A stretch of DNA of 34,627 nucleotides from Virgibacillus chiguensis (GCF_900129865.1 NZ_FQXD01000025.1:1-34627); one strand, 5' to 3'. Positions 24,872 through 34,298 are shown, counted from the stretch's first letter. Program-made: numbers and translations. Notes: generated from the sequence alone by a model not told the origin.

Positions 24872-25873
24872 CTAATATTTGACTCTCGGGTCAATGAACG
24901 TGTATAAAATGTCGACAATTAAATTAATAATGACAAAGAGGAAGGCAATGACTAAAATGCCCGATTGAATGACGGGATAATCACGATAATTGATTGCTTC
25001 GTATACATACCTGCCAATTCCTGGCCAACTGAAGATTGTCTCCGTTAAAATAGCTCCCCCCAAAAGGACGCCTGTTTGTAAACCAATAACTGTCAGGACG
25101 GGGATTGTAGCATTTTTTAAAGCGTGTTTATAAATAACAAGGAACTGCCCTGATCCTTTAGCACGGACTGTACGAATATAATCAGATTGCATCACTTCCA
25201 ACATACTAGAACGGGTCATTCTCGCAATAATTGCCATTGGAATCGTTCCTAATGCAATGCTCGGTAGTACGAGATGCTTTAGGATCGTTAATGCCCTTGA
25301 AAAGTCTAAATGAATCAGGGCATCAAGTACGTAAAAATGCGTAATGGCTGCAATTGGATCTCTGCTATCTTCTCGCCCATAGGCAGGGAACCACCCAAGT
25401 TCTTGGGCAAACATCCATTGCTCCATCAGCGCTAACCAGAATACAGGGATGGAGACACCGACAAGCGCAAAAAGCATCGCTAATAAGTCAAACCACGAAT
25501 TTTGCTTCCACGCACTAATAATTCCTGCGTTCACACCGATACATACAGCAAATAACATGGCAAAGAAAGTTAGTTCAAATGTCGCTGCAATATGCGGCCA
25601 AATTTCTTCCGTAATTGCAGCTTTAGATCGTAAGGACGTTCCTAAATCACCTTTCAATAAATCGGTAACATAAATTCCATACTGAGTTAGATATGGTTCA
25701 TTTAAACCCATATTTTCTTCTAAATTTTCTACAGCTTCTTGTGTAGCTGCTTCCCCTAAAATTGTTTGCGCCGGATTACCAGGTATTAAATGTACAATGG
25801 AAAACGTAATAACTGTCATTCCAAGTAATACTGGAATGACATGCAGTAAACGGCGCATGATATATGCAGTCAC
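24872..25873 (-). CDS. dppB: Dipeptide ABC transporter permease DppB
   Basis: 333 residues, OppB/DppB-type permease. It begins MTAYIMRRLLHVIPVLLGMTVITFSIVHLIPGNPA, the usual first helix and 'PGDPA' motif. DYIRTVRAKGSGQFLVIYKHALKNA is the EAA loop. Six helices span the protein, which forms the membrane channel with DppC. The start is GTG with GGAGG about eight bases before it. A 526-base gap with inverted repeats separates it from dppA upstream, which is unusual inside this kind of operon. Confidence 0.92.
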   Translation of the reverse strand: MTAYIMRRLLHVIPVLLGMTVITFSIVHLIPGNPAQTILGEAATQEAVENLEENMGLNEPYLTQYGIYVTDLLKGDLGTSLRSKAAITEEIWPHIAATFELTFFAMLFAVCIGVNAGIISAWKQNSWFDLLAMLFALVGVSIPVFWLALMEQWMFAQELGWFPAYGREDSRDPIAAITHFYVLDALIHLDFSRALTILKHLVLPSIALGTIPMAIIARMTRSSMLEVMQSDYIRTVRAKGSGQFLVIYKHALKNATIPVLTVIGLQTGVLLGGAILTETIFSWPGIGRYVYEAINYRDYPVIQSGILVIAFLFVIINLIVDILYTFIDPRVKY

Positions 25874-25991
25874 CTTTTCACCTCCATTCCAATCTATGTT
25901 GGTACCAATAGAAAAACTGAACTTTTTCTATAAAGGGAATCTTTTAAATCATGTAGCCGCTCTTTTTCTCCAGTGCAGATATCGGAATTGA

Positions 25992-26058
25992 TGTACCGCT
26001 ATCTCTCCCTTCACTTTTTGTTGTCCTAGATTTTAAAGGGAGAGTGTGTTGCGGTACA
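25992..26058 (-). repeat. Two-part inverted repeat in the dppA-dppB gap
   Basis: An outer stem TGTACCGC (25992-25999) / GCGGTACA (26051-26058) and an inner stem CTCTCCCTT (26003-26011) / AAGGGAGAG (26036-26044) enclose a 24-base loop. In the leftward mRNA it lies about 120-185 bases before dppB. No U tract follows, so it is not a plain terminator. It may be a processing or stability structure that sets lower dppBC than dppA levels, or a decayed leader regulator. Confidence 0.55.
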
Positions 26059-26078
26059 CCTTATTTTTAATGACATGT

Positions 26079-26111
26079 TTATAGCAAAAAGACACCATCG
26101 TTTTGCTTCAT
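26079..26111 (-). CDS. Possible 10-residue leader ORF before dppB
   Basis: ATG AAG CAA AAC GAT GGT GTC TTT TTG CTA TAA with GAGGTGA just upstream encodes MKQNDGVFLL. The ribosome binding site is better than expected by chance in this non-coding gap, and the ORF sits directly before the inverted repeat. No homologue is recognised, so it may be fortuitous. Confidence 0.3.
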   Translation of the reverse strand: MKQNDGVFLL

Positions 26112-26177
26112 GATTCACCTCAAAGTATCATCATTTCTATAATGAAAAATCATGTATCCATACCTTATCGACTGTTC

Positions 26178-26203
26178 AAAAAGCAATCTGATTGCTTCTT
26201 TTT
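26178..26203. terminator. Hairpin downstream of dppA
   Basis: AAGCAAT (26181-26187) / ATTGCTT (26191-26197) with a three-base loop, flanked by A and T runs on the two sides, can act in either direction. In the leftward RNA it is followed by five U. It could cut most transcripts after dppA and give excess binding protein over permease. Confidence 0.6.
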
Positions 26204-26399
26204 CACCAAGTGCGAAAACAACCTCTTCTATGATTCCTATACAAACTGTTCTTTAAGAACCCTCCATAGTTTAAAAATTCGGAAAAATGAATGGATTTTA
26301 TGTTTATTAAGCTTAGATCGTTTCAATTCCTATCCATGAGCTCATCATTTAGCAAACCAACGTAACCCTTTAGTCAAGCACCTTTATACCTACACCCCT

Positions 26400-28082
26400 T
26401 TATTCCGTTGCTATTTCCACTTCTTCTAGCGGGTCACTTGTAGATGGATGTGGTATAAAGTTTTTCACTTTATTTTTAGCTGCAACTAGCGGTGTTGAGT
26501 GAACAATATTTACCCCTGGAACTTCTTCATGAAGAATGGTTTGCACTTGTTTATACAATGCTGCCCGCTTATCTTGATCGATTTCTGCACCAGCTTGATC
26601 GATTAATTTATCCACTTCATCATTTTGAAAGAAAGAACGATTTTCTCCGCCAATGCTATCTCCATGTAGCAAACTGTCAAAGAAATAATCTGGATCACCA
26701 TTTGAGCCTGACCAACCAAGCAAATATAAATCCTGCTCCCCTTTACCTGTTTTTTCTAAATATGGAGCCCATTCTTCACGGACAATATTTGTTGTAATAC
26801 CAATCTCTTGTAAATTGCTTTGGACTATTTCAGCAACTGTTTCAGGATCTGGCATGTATGGTCGCGATACAGGCATCACCCATAAGTCCATTTCAAATCC
26901 ATCCGCATAGCCTGCTTCAGCTAATAATTCCTTCGCTTGCTCTACATCATGCGCGTAAGGCTCTAATTCATCATTATACCCCAAATAATTTGGTGGAATT
27001 AGATTCGCTGCTGTCGTTGCATAACCTGCATAAAGCGCCTCGACAATCGCATCTGTATCTACCGCATAATTGATCGCTTGGCGAACTAATTTGTCATTTA
27101 ACGGCTCTTTTTCTACATTCATCCCTAAAAAGCCAATGTTATTTTCACCCCGCACATATAAATCAAGCCCTTCTTCTGACTCAATACTAGCTGCATCATC
27201 TGGATTAATTCCATCAATAATATCCACTTCTCCAGAACGCAACGCGATTAACCTAGCTGAGTTTTCTGGAATAACTTCAAAAATAATTTGATCTAATTTG
27301 GGTAATCCTTCTTTATGGTAATTAGCATTTTTCTCTAGCACGATCTGATCATTCTTACTCCAGCTAACAAATTTGAACGGGCCTGTCCCTACAGGATTTT
27401 CATTAATAGTAGAACCATATTTTTCTAAAGCAGTTGGTGAAGTCATTGCAAAATAGGACATAGCCATATTTTGTAAAAAAGGTCCTTGAGGTGCGTTTAA
27501 AACAAATTCCACTTCATAATCATTCACTATATTTATTTCTTTAATATTATGTGCTTCATCGCCTTTATACCCGCCAAACATACTGCCATACAATGGATAA
27601 GCGTATCCCTCATCCGCAAATGCATACGTATGTTCAGGGTCGGCCCAACGTTCGAAATTCACCTTTACAGCTTCCGCATTAAATGGTGTGCCATCATGGA
27701 AAGTAACGCCTTCTTCTAGAAAAAATGTGTACCGTAAACCATCATCAGATACTTCCCAGTCATGCGCTAAGCCTGGAACTACCTCAAACGATTCTTTATC
27801 ATAATCGAGTAAACTTTCATAAATATTCTCTGTAACACGCAAGGATTCCCCATCAGAAACACTCGCAAAATCTAAACTAACTGAATCACCACCACGGCCA
27901 AATACTAATACCTGCTCTTCGTTAGCCGTTGCCTCTTTTTCGCCCTTAGTACCCTCTTCACTTGCACCACCACTTTCCTCCTCCGCTTTGTCCGTTTTTG
28001 CTCCACCATCACCACTACACGCTGCTAGAAATAACATACATAGCAGCATGAAAATAAACCAAATCGCGCATTTTCCCTTCAT
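26400..28082 (-). CDS. dppA: Dipeptide-binding lipoprotein DppA (SBP family 5)
   Basis: 560 residues. Signal peptide with lipobox LAAC, Cys22 being the lipidated residue, then an acidic flexible linker (about 23-58). The family 5 peptide-binding fold follows: FHDGTPFNAEAVKVNFERW, NPVGTGPFKFVSWSKNDQIVLEKN and RQAINYAVD. Near the end DLWVMPVSRPYMPDPETVAEIVQ and LLGWSGSNGDPDYFF closely follow E. coli DppA (recalled 'MPVQRPYNPN' and 'GWTGDNGDPDNFF'). That favours dipeptides over long oligopeptides. It is anchored to the outer face of the membrane. AGGGGGA precedes the ATG. It lies between the ATPase genes and the permease genes, with a 241-base gap upstream that contains a dispersed repeat. Confidence 0.93.
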   Translation of the reverse strand: MKGKCAIWFIFMLLCMLFLAACSGDGGAKTDKAEEESGGASEEGTKGEKEATANEEQVLVFGRGGDSVSLDFASVSDGESLRVTENIYESLLDYDKESFEVVPGLAHDWEVSDDGLRYTFFLEEGVTFHDGTPFNAEAVKVNFERWADPEHTYAFADEGYAYPLYGSMFGGYKGDEAHNIKEINIVNDYEVEFVLNAPQGPFLQNMAMSYFAMTSPTALEKYGSTINENPVGTGPFKFVSWSKNDQIVLEKNANYHKEGLPKLDQIIFEVIPENSARLIALRSGEVDIIDGINPDDAASIESEEGLDLYVRGENNIGFLGMNVEKEPLNDKLVRQAINYAVDTDAIVEALYAGYATTAANLIPPNYLGYNDELEPYAHDVEQAKELLAEAGYADGFEMDLWVMPVSRPYMPDPETVAEIVQSNLQEIGITTNIVREEWAPYLEKTGKGEQDLYLLGWSGSNGDPDYFFDSLLHGDSIGGENRSFFQNDEVDKLIDQAGAEIDQDKRAALYKQVQTILHEEVPGVNIVHSTPLVAAKNKVKNFIPHPSTSDPLEEVEIATE

Positions 28083-28116
28083 TTTTCTTCCCCCTTAAAA
28101 TTTTTTAGTTAGAAAG

Positions 28117-28185
28117 ACTTGGCTTGTCGCCAATTCCTTATGGGCGAAAGCTGTAATGTTATACGATAAACCTTTAAACTTTTAT
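28117..28185 (+). repeat. Dispersed repeat, copy A (dppF-dppA gap)
   Basis: ACTTGGCTTGTCGCCAA (28117-28133) is identical to 34228-34244. A shared TTATGG follows, and then ATAAACcTTTAAAcTTTTAT (28166-28185) agrees with copy B at 18 of 20 positions. The first block can fold as ACTTGGC-TTGTC-GCCAAtT. The repeat reads on the plus strand, opposite to the dpp genes around it. The rest of the 28083-28323 gap holds nothing I recognise. Confidence 0.65.
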
Positions 28186-28323
28186 GCTTTCCTATCGTGT
28201 AAACGAACACGAAGTTCTACATTTTACCCTCACACATTTAATGAGCACTTCATATGCACTAGTAAGTTTTTTCATGCTCGCTAACCATTTTCAATCGTGC
28301 ACATCCCTTTATACAACATGCTT

Positions 28324-29337
28324 TCACGTGTATAAATGACAAGCAATAAAATGATTCGCTTCCATCTCTTGGAAAGCAGGTTTAGCTGTTTTACAAATAT
28401 CCATTGCTTGCGGGCATCGTGTATGAAAGACACAACCTGGTGGGGGATTTGCAGGGCTAGGTACATCCCCTTTTAAAATAATTCGTTCTCGTATACCATC
28501 TGGATCTGGGGTCGGTACAGCTGATAATAATGCTTGGGTGTATGGGTGCTTTGGATTTTCATACAATGTATCCTTGTCCGCTAATTCCATCATTCGTCCC
28601 AAGTACATGACCCCTACACGATCACTAATATACTTTACAACACTTAAGTCATGCGCAATAAACAAATAAGTCAATTGAAATTCTTCACGCAATTTTTGCA
28701 TTAAATTCAAGATTTGCGCCTGAACAGATACATCCAATGCAGAAACAGCCTCATCGCAAATAATTAATTTAGGATGATTTGCTAACGCTCTAGCAATACC
28801 AATTCGTTGCCGTTGTCCACCACTAAATTGATGCGGGTATCTGGAAGCATGGTAGCTATTTAAACCAACTATTTCTAACAGTTCTTTCACACGCTGTTTA
28901 CGTGCTGCTTTAGCTGCCATCCCATGAACAAGTAGCGGTTCTGCAATGATTTTTTCAACCGTATGTCTTGGATTTAACGAAGCGTAAGGATCTTGAAAAA
29001 TAATTTGCATATCTTTGCGGAGCTTTCGCAACTCTTTGGCTTCAAGATCCTTTATCCTTTTTCCAGCAAACATCACTTCCCCGCTCGAAGGCTCCAATAA
29101 TCGTAAAATGGCTTTTCCAGTTGTTGATTTTCCGCATCCTGACTCTCCGACAATACCAAGTATCTCTCCTTCTCTTACACTGAATGAGACATCATCGACA
29201 GCTTTGATAACACGCTTTTTCCTTCCAAATACCCCGCCTTTAACTGCAAAATGTTTCTGTAATCCTTTCACTTCTAACAATGGTTGGACCACTTTCTCCT
29301 CTACCTCCTTCCTGCTTGCTTTAATGGGAACAATCAT
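28324..29337 (-). CDS. dppF: Dipeptide ABC transporter ATPase DppF
   Basis: 337 residues. Walker A is [14 protein letters not shown]-loop [14 protein letters not shown], signature [14 protein letters not shown], Walker [15 protein letters not shown], and switch His in [12 protein letters not shown]. The tail ([21 protein letters not shown]) is the Cys-bearing C-terminal extension typical of Opp/Dpp ATPases. It pairs with DppD to power import through DppBC. Its ATG overlaps the end of dppD by four bases. Confidence 0.93.
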   Translation of the reverse strand: MIVPIKASRKEVEEKVVQPLLEVKGLQKHFAVKGGVFGRKKRVIKAVDDVSFSVREGEILGIVGESGCGKSTTGKAILRLLEPSSGEVMFAGKRIKDLEAKELRKLRKDMQIIFQDPYASLNPRHTVEKIIAEPLLVHGMAAKAARKQRVKELLEIVGLNSYHASRYPHQFSGGQRQRIGIARALANHPKLIICDEAVSALDVSVQAQILNLMQKLREEFQLTYLFIAHDLSVVKYISDRVGVMYLGRMMELADKDTLYENPKHPYTQALLSAVPTPDPDGIRERIILKGDVPSPANPPPGCVFHTRCPQAMDICKTAKPAFQEMEANHFIACHLYT

Positions 29338-30314
29338 GCTTCCTTTTCATGTAAAAAGCATCTACTTGTGCGGTTATTTTCTAGTTCATATAATGGAGGG
29401 TTTGCTTGAAAACATGGTGCAAATGCCCATTCACAACGAGGTGCAAAACGACAACCTATTTTTTCCTTCTGTGGCTTAGGAACCGTACCTGGAATAGAAT
29501 ATAATTGTTGTTCTGTTTTCTTCACATTTGGTAATGAACGAATTAATCCTTTTGTATAGGGGTGGTTAGGATATTTTAATATTTCTCTCGTAGTCCCTTC
29601 TTCAATGATTTGCCCAGCATACATCACTGCGACGCGATCACAAATCTCTGCGACGACACCTAAATCATGTGTGATGAACAGAATAGCTGTCTGTTTTTCT
29701 TGATTTAACTGTCGCATTAAATCGAGTATTTGTGCCTGTATCGTTACATCAAGTGCTGTTGTTGGTTCATCCGCTATTAACAAATCTGGTTCGCAAGCCA
29801 TCGCCATTGCAATCATGACCCGCTGTCGCATTCCACCTGATAATTGATGCGGATAACTAGCGACAATAGCATTTGCCCTAGGAATTCCAACAAGTTCTAA
29901 TAATGTAATCGCTTTGTTACGCGCTTCTTTTTTGCTTATTTTTTCGTGTAGTCGAATCGCTTCTATCATTTGATTACCAATGGTAAATAAAGGATCTAAA
30001 GATGTCATTGGTTCCTGAAAAATCATAGCAATTTCATTTCCCCGTATCTGTTTCATTCTTTTAGGAGAAGCTGATACGATATTTTCCCCTTTAAAATAAA
30101 TGTCACCACTTACAATTTTGCCAGGCGGGCTAGGTATTAATTGCATGATGGATAAGGATGTTACGCTTTTTCCACAGCCCGATTCTCCAACAATACCAAC
30201 GACCTCTCCTTTACATACAGATAAACGAACCCCATTCACAGCGGGAACCTCCCCTTTTTCCGTAAAAAAATGCGTATGGACATCTTTTAGTTCCAGTATG
30301 ACTTCTTTGGACAT
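29334..30314 (-). CDS. dppD: Dipeptide ABC transporter ATPase DppD
   Basis: 326 residues. Walker A is [14 protein letters not shown]-loop [13 protein letters not shown], signature [16 protein letters not shown], Walker [15 protein letters not shown], His switch [12 protein letters not shown]-terminal [14 protein letters not shown] cluster is the oligopeptide-ATPase tail. The frame is open for 26 more codons upstream, but GAGGTGA sits just before the ATG at 30314, so that start is chosen. It is the first gene of the operon. The 647 bases from here to the TPP riboswitch hold no gene I can support, and I could not pick out a convincing promoter. Confidence 0.93.
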   Translation of the reverse strand: MSKEVILELKDVHTHFFTEKGEVPAVNGVRLSVCKGEVVGIVGESGCGKSVTSLSIMQLIPSPPGKIVSGDIYFKGENIVSASPKRMKQIRGNEIAMIFQEPMTSLDPLFTIGNQMIEAIRLHEKISKKEARNKAITLLELVGIPRANAIVASYPHQLSGGMRQRVMIAMAMACEPDLLIADEPTTALDVTIQAQILDLMRQLNQEKQTAILFITHDLGVVAEICDRVAVMYAGQIIEEGTTREILKYPNHPYTKGLIRSLPNVKKTEQQLYSIPGTVPKPQKEKIGCRFAPRCEWAFAPCFQANPPLYELENNRTSRCFLHEKEA

Positions 30315-30961
30315 TCTGATTTCACCTCGTTTCTTACAAATTTCCACCACTCTAAAGCACCTCAACTTTAGAAATAGATAGTTTCTTGCCATATATTTGC
30401 GGTGGATGTTGTCATGCCTTTACATTTTAAACTCGCAAATAGGTATCTTGTTAACAAACTAAAAATTCAGTCTATTAAAACAGTTTTTTCCCCGGTTCAT
30501 TATCACCTGTAAGGAATATCTTGCATTTACTTATTTTGTAATAGATTTGTTCCCCCTCCTTTCACTTTCTGATTTATCCTTCTATAATCTCATGGAGTAG
30601 GTCAACATCTCTTCATGAAAGCGTTTCTAATATACCGATGAAAAACTAGGATTTTAGAACCATCTTGTAATGCTTATCATATTCATGTCCACATGAAATT
30701 ATTAACCTTTCTTTTAAAAGTTTTGAATATGTTTTAACTTCATCTATAAAAGATGGACCGTAATTTTATAGAAAGTGGATTTGCAGGCCATTATTCAAAA
30801 CAGGCAATTATTTTCCCTTTACAACTATCTCTAAACCACGCAAGTACAATTCAAGGTAATAAAGATGCGGAAAGGTACTAGCTTTTTCCATGACAAACAT
30901 CTACCATTTTGTTAAGCTTGATGTGTTAGCGTTTAATATTTTAGTAGAATATTTTATAAGA

Positions 30962-31053
30962 ACTACTAGGGGAGCCTATCATGGGCTGAGAAGAAGCAAT
31001 AGCTTCTGACTCTTATTGACCTGATCTGGTTAAGACCAGCGGAGGGAAGTAGT
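30962..31053 (+). ncRNA. TPP (thi-box) riboswitch
   Basis: P1 forms between ACTACT (30962-30967) and AGTAGT (31048-31053). The conserved cores are present: GGGGAGCC then GGGCTGAGA on the pyrimidine-sensor side, and CCTGATCTGGTTAAGACCAGCG followed by GAGGGAAGT on the pyrophosphate side. It binds thiamine pyrophosphate and turns off the downstream thi genes. The 'TAAGACCAG' loop differs from the usual TAATACCAG by one base. Confidence 0.97.
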
Positions 31054-31082
31054 AGAGATTCTCATTCTATATTTCTTCTTCT

Positions 31083-31115
31083 AAGTCAGGTTCTGTCTGG
31101 GGTCTGACTTTTTTT
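31083..31115 (+). terminator. Riboswitch-controlled terminator
   Basis: AAGTCAG (31083-31089) / CTGACTT (31104-31110) followed by T through 31115. It lies 30 bases after the aptamer and is the likely expression platform. The 186 bases from here to thiW hold no gene. Confidence 0.85.
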
Positions 31116-31301
31116 GCATGTTAGGAAAAGATAAGGTTTATAGGATAAGTAACATGGCGTTATGCTTGTTCCTTTTGTTCTATTCTATTCGTCGACAACG
31201 ACTTCTCGTTTAGAATGAAAGAAACCTTACAGCAACTTCTATTAAAAATGCTATTCTTCACTACTTTCCTCTTAGTAAAATAGACAAAGCAAGGTGATGC
31301 T

Positions 31302-31796
31302 ATGAAAAAAACATACACATTAACATTAATGGCTGTCTTTGTTGCTATTGGCACACTAGCAGCACAATTTCTTTGGTTTCCTGCTGGATTTGCCAAAGCG
31401 TACCCCGTGCAACATGCTGTTAATGTGATGGCAGCTATTACGTTAGGACCTGGACCTGCTGTAATAATAGCTTTTATGATTGGTCTGTTACGAAATATGC
31501 TAGGACTTGGAACTTTATTAGCATTTCCAGGAGCCATGGTAGGAGCATGGTTTGCAGGTTTACTGTATCGTAGATTTGAGAAGAAACGATGGGCTGTCAT
31601 TGGAGAAAGTATAGGGACTGGAATTGTAGGATCCTTGCTTGCCGTACCCATTGCTCGCTTATTCATGGACAGTAGTGCCGGAGCTCTATTCTTTGTCCCG
31701 TCATTTTTAGCAAGTAGCATTTCTGGAGCTTTTTTAGGGTGGTTTATTGTTTCACGCGTGAATACAGATAAGCTGATTCGTATACAAAGGCAGTAA
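31302..31796 (+). CDS. thiW: Thiamine-precursor (thiazole) ECF transporter S component ThiW
   Basis: 164 residues, five to six helices. KTYTLTLMAVFVAIGTLAAQFLWFPAGFAKAYPVQHAVNVMAAI and the GPGPAVIIAFMIGLLRNMLGLGTLLAFPGAMVGAWFAGLLYR block are characteristic of ThiW, a substrate-binding membrane subunit of energy-coupling factor transporters. It is thought to import hydroxyethylthiazole (comparative genomics knowledge). It would rely on the general EcfA/A'/T module encoded elsewhere. AAGGTGA precedes the ATG. A long frame on the opposite strand here is only a shadow. It is the first gene under the TPP riboswitch; the next gene thiM uses the same thiazole. Confidence 0.93.
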   Translation: MKKTYTLTLMAVFVAIGTLAAQFLWFPAGFAKAYPVQHAVNVMAAITLGPGPAVIIAFMIGLLRNMLGLGTLLAFPGAMVGAWFAGLLYRRFEKKRWAVIGESIGTGIVGSLLAVPIARLFMDSSAGALFFVPSFLASSISGAFLGWFIVSRVNTDKLIRIQRQ

Positions 31797-31948
31797 TAAA
31801 CTGGCTTTAACTCCAAGCCTATCTCTCAAGACTATATGATAACTATTTATATGTTTGGGAATCATTCTAGATAGTAGTTCGCTCGAAAATGAGCCATCAT
31901 GGTTCACGAAATATACTGGCAATTATATAAAGAAAGGAAGCGAATAAT

Positions 31949-32755
31949 TTGAAACCAATTCCATGTGCATTAACGATTGCAGGAACTGACCCAAGTGGAG
32001 GTGCAGGTATTCAGGCAGATCTGAAAACATTTCAAGAGTTAACTGTTTATGGTATGTCCGTCATCACATCGATTGTTGCACAAAATACAACTGGTGTACA
32101 AAATGTCCACCATATCCCTATTGATATGATAGATGAGCAATTGCAATCTGTTTTTTCTGACATGCCTGTACACAGTCTAAAAACAGGCATGATTGCCAAT
32201 GAATCGATGATGCGCGTCATCCAAAAACAACTTACTAGTACAGACGCATACTACGTCATGGACCCTGTTATGGTTGCTACTAGCGGCGATCCTTTAATTG
32301 CCGAAGAAGCAAGAGATTATTTAAAAGAACAGCTTCTACCTTTAGCAACTGTTGTTACGCCAAATATTCCAGAAGCAGAATTTATTACTGGCAACAAAAT
32401 CCATGATGTTAACGATTTACAAGAAGCAGCCAAAGAAATAGTGGATAAACATGGTGCTCGGGCTGCCCTAGTAAAAGGTGGACATATGCATGGAGATGCC
32501 ATTGACTATTTATATGATGGACATAAGATGCATACCTTTCACTCCAAACGCTTTGACACAACAAGTACGCATGGCACTGGTTGTACGTACTCGGCAGCCA
32601 TTACCGCTCATTTAGCTAAAGGACTGCCGTTATATGAAGCGGTAAAAGAGGCTAAACAATTTGTTACAGCAGCTATTAAGCATTCTTTCCCATTAGGCGC
32701 TGGGAACGGCCCTACCAACCATTGGGGAATTCGTGAAGAAAGGGTGAAACAATGA
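31949..32755 (+). CDS. thiD: Hydroxymethylpyrimidine/phosphomethylpyrimidine kinase ThiD
   Basis: 268 residues, ribokinase-like fold. Phosphorylates HMP twice to HMP-PP. LTIAGTDPSGGAGIQADLKTFQEL holds the substrate loop, VMDPVMVATSGDPL the Mg/ATP segment, and STHGTGCTYSAAITAHLAKG the anion hole with catalytic Asp/Gly-Cys motif. The start is TTG with AAAGGAAG upstream. A pyridoxine kinase role (PdxK/YjbV-like) is possible for this family, but the operon fits ThiD. It overlaps thiM by four bases. The 152-base gap from thiW shows only weak hairpins. Confidence 0.96.
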   Translation: MKPIPCALTIAGTDPSGGAGIQADLKTFQELTVYGMSVITSIVAQNTTGVQNVHHIPIDMIDEQLQSVFSDMPVHSLKTGMIANESMMRVIQKQLTSTDAYYVMDPVMVATSGDPLIAEEARDYLKEQLLPLATVVTPNIPEAEFITGNKIHDVNDLQEAAKEIVDKHGARAALVKGGHMHGDAIDYLYDGHKMHTFHSKRFDTTSTHGTGCTYSAAITAHLAKGLPLYEAVKEAKQFVTAAIKHSFPLGAGNGPTNHWGIREERVKQ

Positions 32756-33525
32756 ATACATCAATTATAGAGCAAGTTAGGGAGGCCAATCCGTTAATTC
32801 ATAATTTGACAAATGAAGTCGTGATGAATTTTACTGCTAATGGTTTACTAGCTTTTGGGGCTTCACCGATTATGGCAAAAGCAACAGAAGAAGCAGAAGA
32901 AATGGCGTCCATTTCTAATGGTGTGCTTATAAATATTGGTACATCAACATTGACAGAGCTACCAGCAATGAAGCTTGCTGGTAAAGCCGCCAACAAAAAA
33001 GACATCCCAGTAGTACTAGACCCTGTTGGCATTGGCGCCACATCATTTCGTAAAGATGTCGTTAAACAATTATTACAAGAAGTACAATTTACTGTTATTA
33101 AAGGAAATGCCGGCGAAATGGCTAAGCTAGTTGATATGCCATGGAAAGTAAAGGGGGTAGAGTCTGTCGGAGATGGTGATGGAAAAGAGATTGCTAAAAA
33201 AGTAGCCAACATGTATCATACGACTGCTGTAGTAACTGGAGAGACAGACTATATTTGTAGTAACAATGAAACAGTAATAGAAAACAGAAGCGGGCATGTC
33301 TATTTGGAAAAAATTACAGGTGCTGGTTGTTTGCTAGGCTCTATTATAGCTGCTTGTCTAACTACAGATGCGAAAGTAGAAGAACAAGCATTTGCAGCCG
33401 TACAATTTTATGGATTAGCAGCCGAGTATGCTGCTAAACAAGAGCATGTTCAAGGTTCTGGCAGCTTTCTTCCGGCCTTTATTGACGCATTGTCCAATGA
33501 AATAGATCAACTTAACACCAAATAA
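32752..33525 (+). CDS. thiM: Hydroxyethylthiazole kinase ThiM
   Basis: 257 residues, ribokinase-like. Phosphorylates the thiazole alcohol for salvage. NPLIHNLTNEVVMNFTANGLLAFGASPIMAKA is the N-terminal signature, VLDPVGIGAT and VIKGNAGEMAKL line the active site, and ITGAGCLLGSIIAACL is the catalytic anion-hole loop with Cys. It overlaps thiD by ATGA, indicating coupled translation. Together with ThiW this gives uptake and activation of the thiazole moiety. No thiG or thiC genes are in the window. Confidence 0.96.
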   Translation: MNTSIIEQVREANPLIHNLTNEVVMNFTANGLLAFGASPIMAKATEEAEEMASISNGVLINIGTSTLTELPAMKLAGKAANKKDIPVVLDPVGIGATSFRKDVVKQLLQEVQFTVIKGNAGEMAKLVDMPWKVKGVESVGDGDGKEIAKKVANMYHTTAVVTGETDYICSNNETVIENRSGHVYLEKITGAGCLLGSIIAACLTTDAKVEEQAFAAVQFYGLAAEYAAKQEHVQGSGSFLPAFIDALSNEIDQLNTK

Positions 33526-33586
33526 TATGTAGAAAAACTTTCCTTTCGCAAAAGCTAAACGTTAAGTAAATAAGGAGGCTAGAGGC

Positions 33587-34204
33587 TTGCATTTACAAAC
33601 AGCTTTACGTAAATATTTCATCATGGGGAGCCAAAATTGTGATCGAGACCCGAAGCAAGTTTTAAGAGAAGCGATTCAGGCAGGTATTACAGCTTTTCAA
33701 TATCGGGAAAAAGGATCTGATGCTTTATCTGGCAACCAAAAAATACAATTAGGAAAAGAATTGCGCGCTATCTGTCGTCAACATAACATTCCGTTTTTTA
33801 TCAATGATGATGTAGAGTTAACAGAAGTTTTAGAGACTGATGGCATACATGTCGGTCAAGATGATAAAGACGCAAAAGAATTGCGCCAACAGTTTCCAAA
33901 TAAATGGATTGGACTTTCTGTTTCTAACCTAGAAGAACTGCATGCCAGCCCGCTGGATTACGTGGACTATCTTGGCGTCGGCCCCATTTTCCCGACTTCG
34001 ACAAAAGAAGATGCAAAGATGGCAGTAGGTACAGGCTTTATAACAGAAATAAAACGGCTGTACCCCAACATGCCAATTGTTGGGATAGGCGGAATTAACA
34101 CGGAAAATGCGGTAGCTGTTATGGAAGCGGGCGCTGATGGCGTTTCTGTTATATCGGCAATTACTAAAGCTCCCGATATAGAAGAAGCAATTGCAAAACT
34201 ATAA
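33587..34204 (+). CDS. thiE: Thiamine-phosphate synthase ThiE
   Basis: 205 residues, TIM barrel. Joins HMP-PP and thiazole phosphate to thiamine phosphate. AFQYREKGSDAL holds the pyrophosphate-binding QxR(E)K motif, FFINDDVELTEVLETDGIHVGQDD the metal-binding Asp residues, YLGVGPIFPTSTKEDA the thiazole-site loop, and VGIGGINTENAVAVMEAGADGVSVISAI the phosphate loop. The TTG start is fixed by AAGGAGG (33572-33578) eight bases upstream. Last gene of the riboswitch operon. Confidence 0.96.
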   Translation: MHLQTALRKYFIMGSQNCDRDPKQVLREAIQAGITAFQYREKGSDALSGNQKIQLGKELRAICRQHNIPFFINDDVELTEVLETDGIHVGQDDKDAKELRQQFPNKWIGLSVSNLEELHASPLDYVDYLGVGPIFPTSTKEDAKMAVGTGFITEIKRLYPNMPIVGIGGINTENAVAVMEAGADGVSVISAITKAPDIEEAIAKL

Positions 34205-34227
34205 AGGAAGCCAAACCAATTAGATAA

Positions 34228-34298
34228 ACTTGGCTTGTCGCCAAGTCTTATGGCAAATGGCATAGTTTTTCTTATACTATAAACATTTAAATTTTTAT
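34228..34298 (+). repeat. Dispersed repeat, copy B (downstream of thiE)
   Basis: Collinear with copy A at 28117-28185: 17 identical bases, then TTATGG, then 18 of 20 matching bases at 34279-34298. Here the first block forms a perfect hairpin ACTTGGC-TTGTC-GCCAAGT (34228-34246). It starts 24 bases after the thiE stop on the same strand. Confidence 0.65.

Noticed and set aside
25992-26111. T-box riboswitch in front of dppB
   Set aside because: Only a GGTGTACCGC-like segment is present. The canonical AGGGTGGNACCGCG, a specifier stem and a terminator with U tract were not found.
26103-26339. 78-codon plus-strand frame in the dppA-dppB gap
   Set aside because: No Shine-Dalgarno, composition like non-coding DNA, and it opposes the operon.
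14817-28207. 15-base identity TATCGTGTAAACGAA at 14817 and 28193 as a regulon motif
   Set aside because: One shared 15-mer of this AT content is near chance expectation for a 34-kb window. It is kept only as a side note.
31160-31816. 218-codon open frame on the minus strand covering thiW
   Set aside because: It is antisense to a well recognised thiW, has no family features and arises from the codon use of the plus-strand gene.
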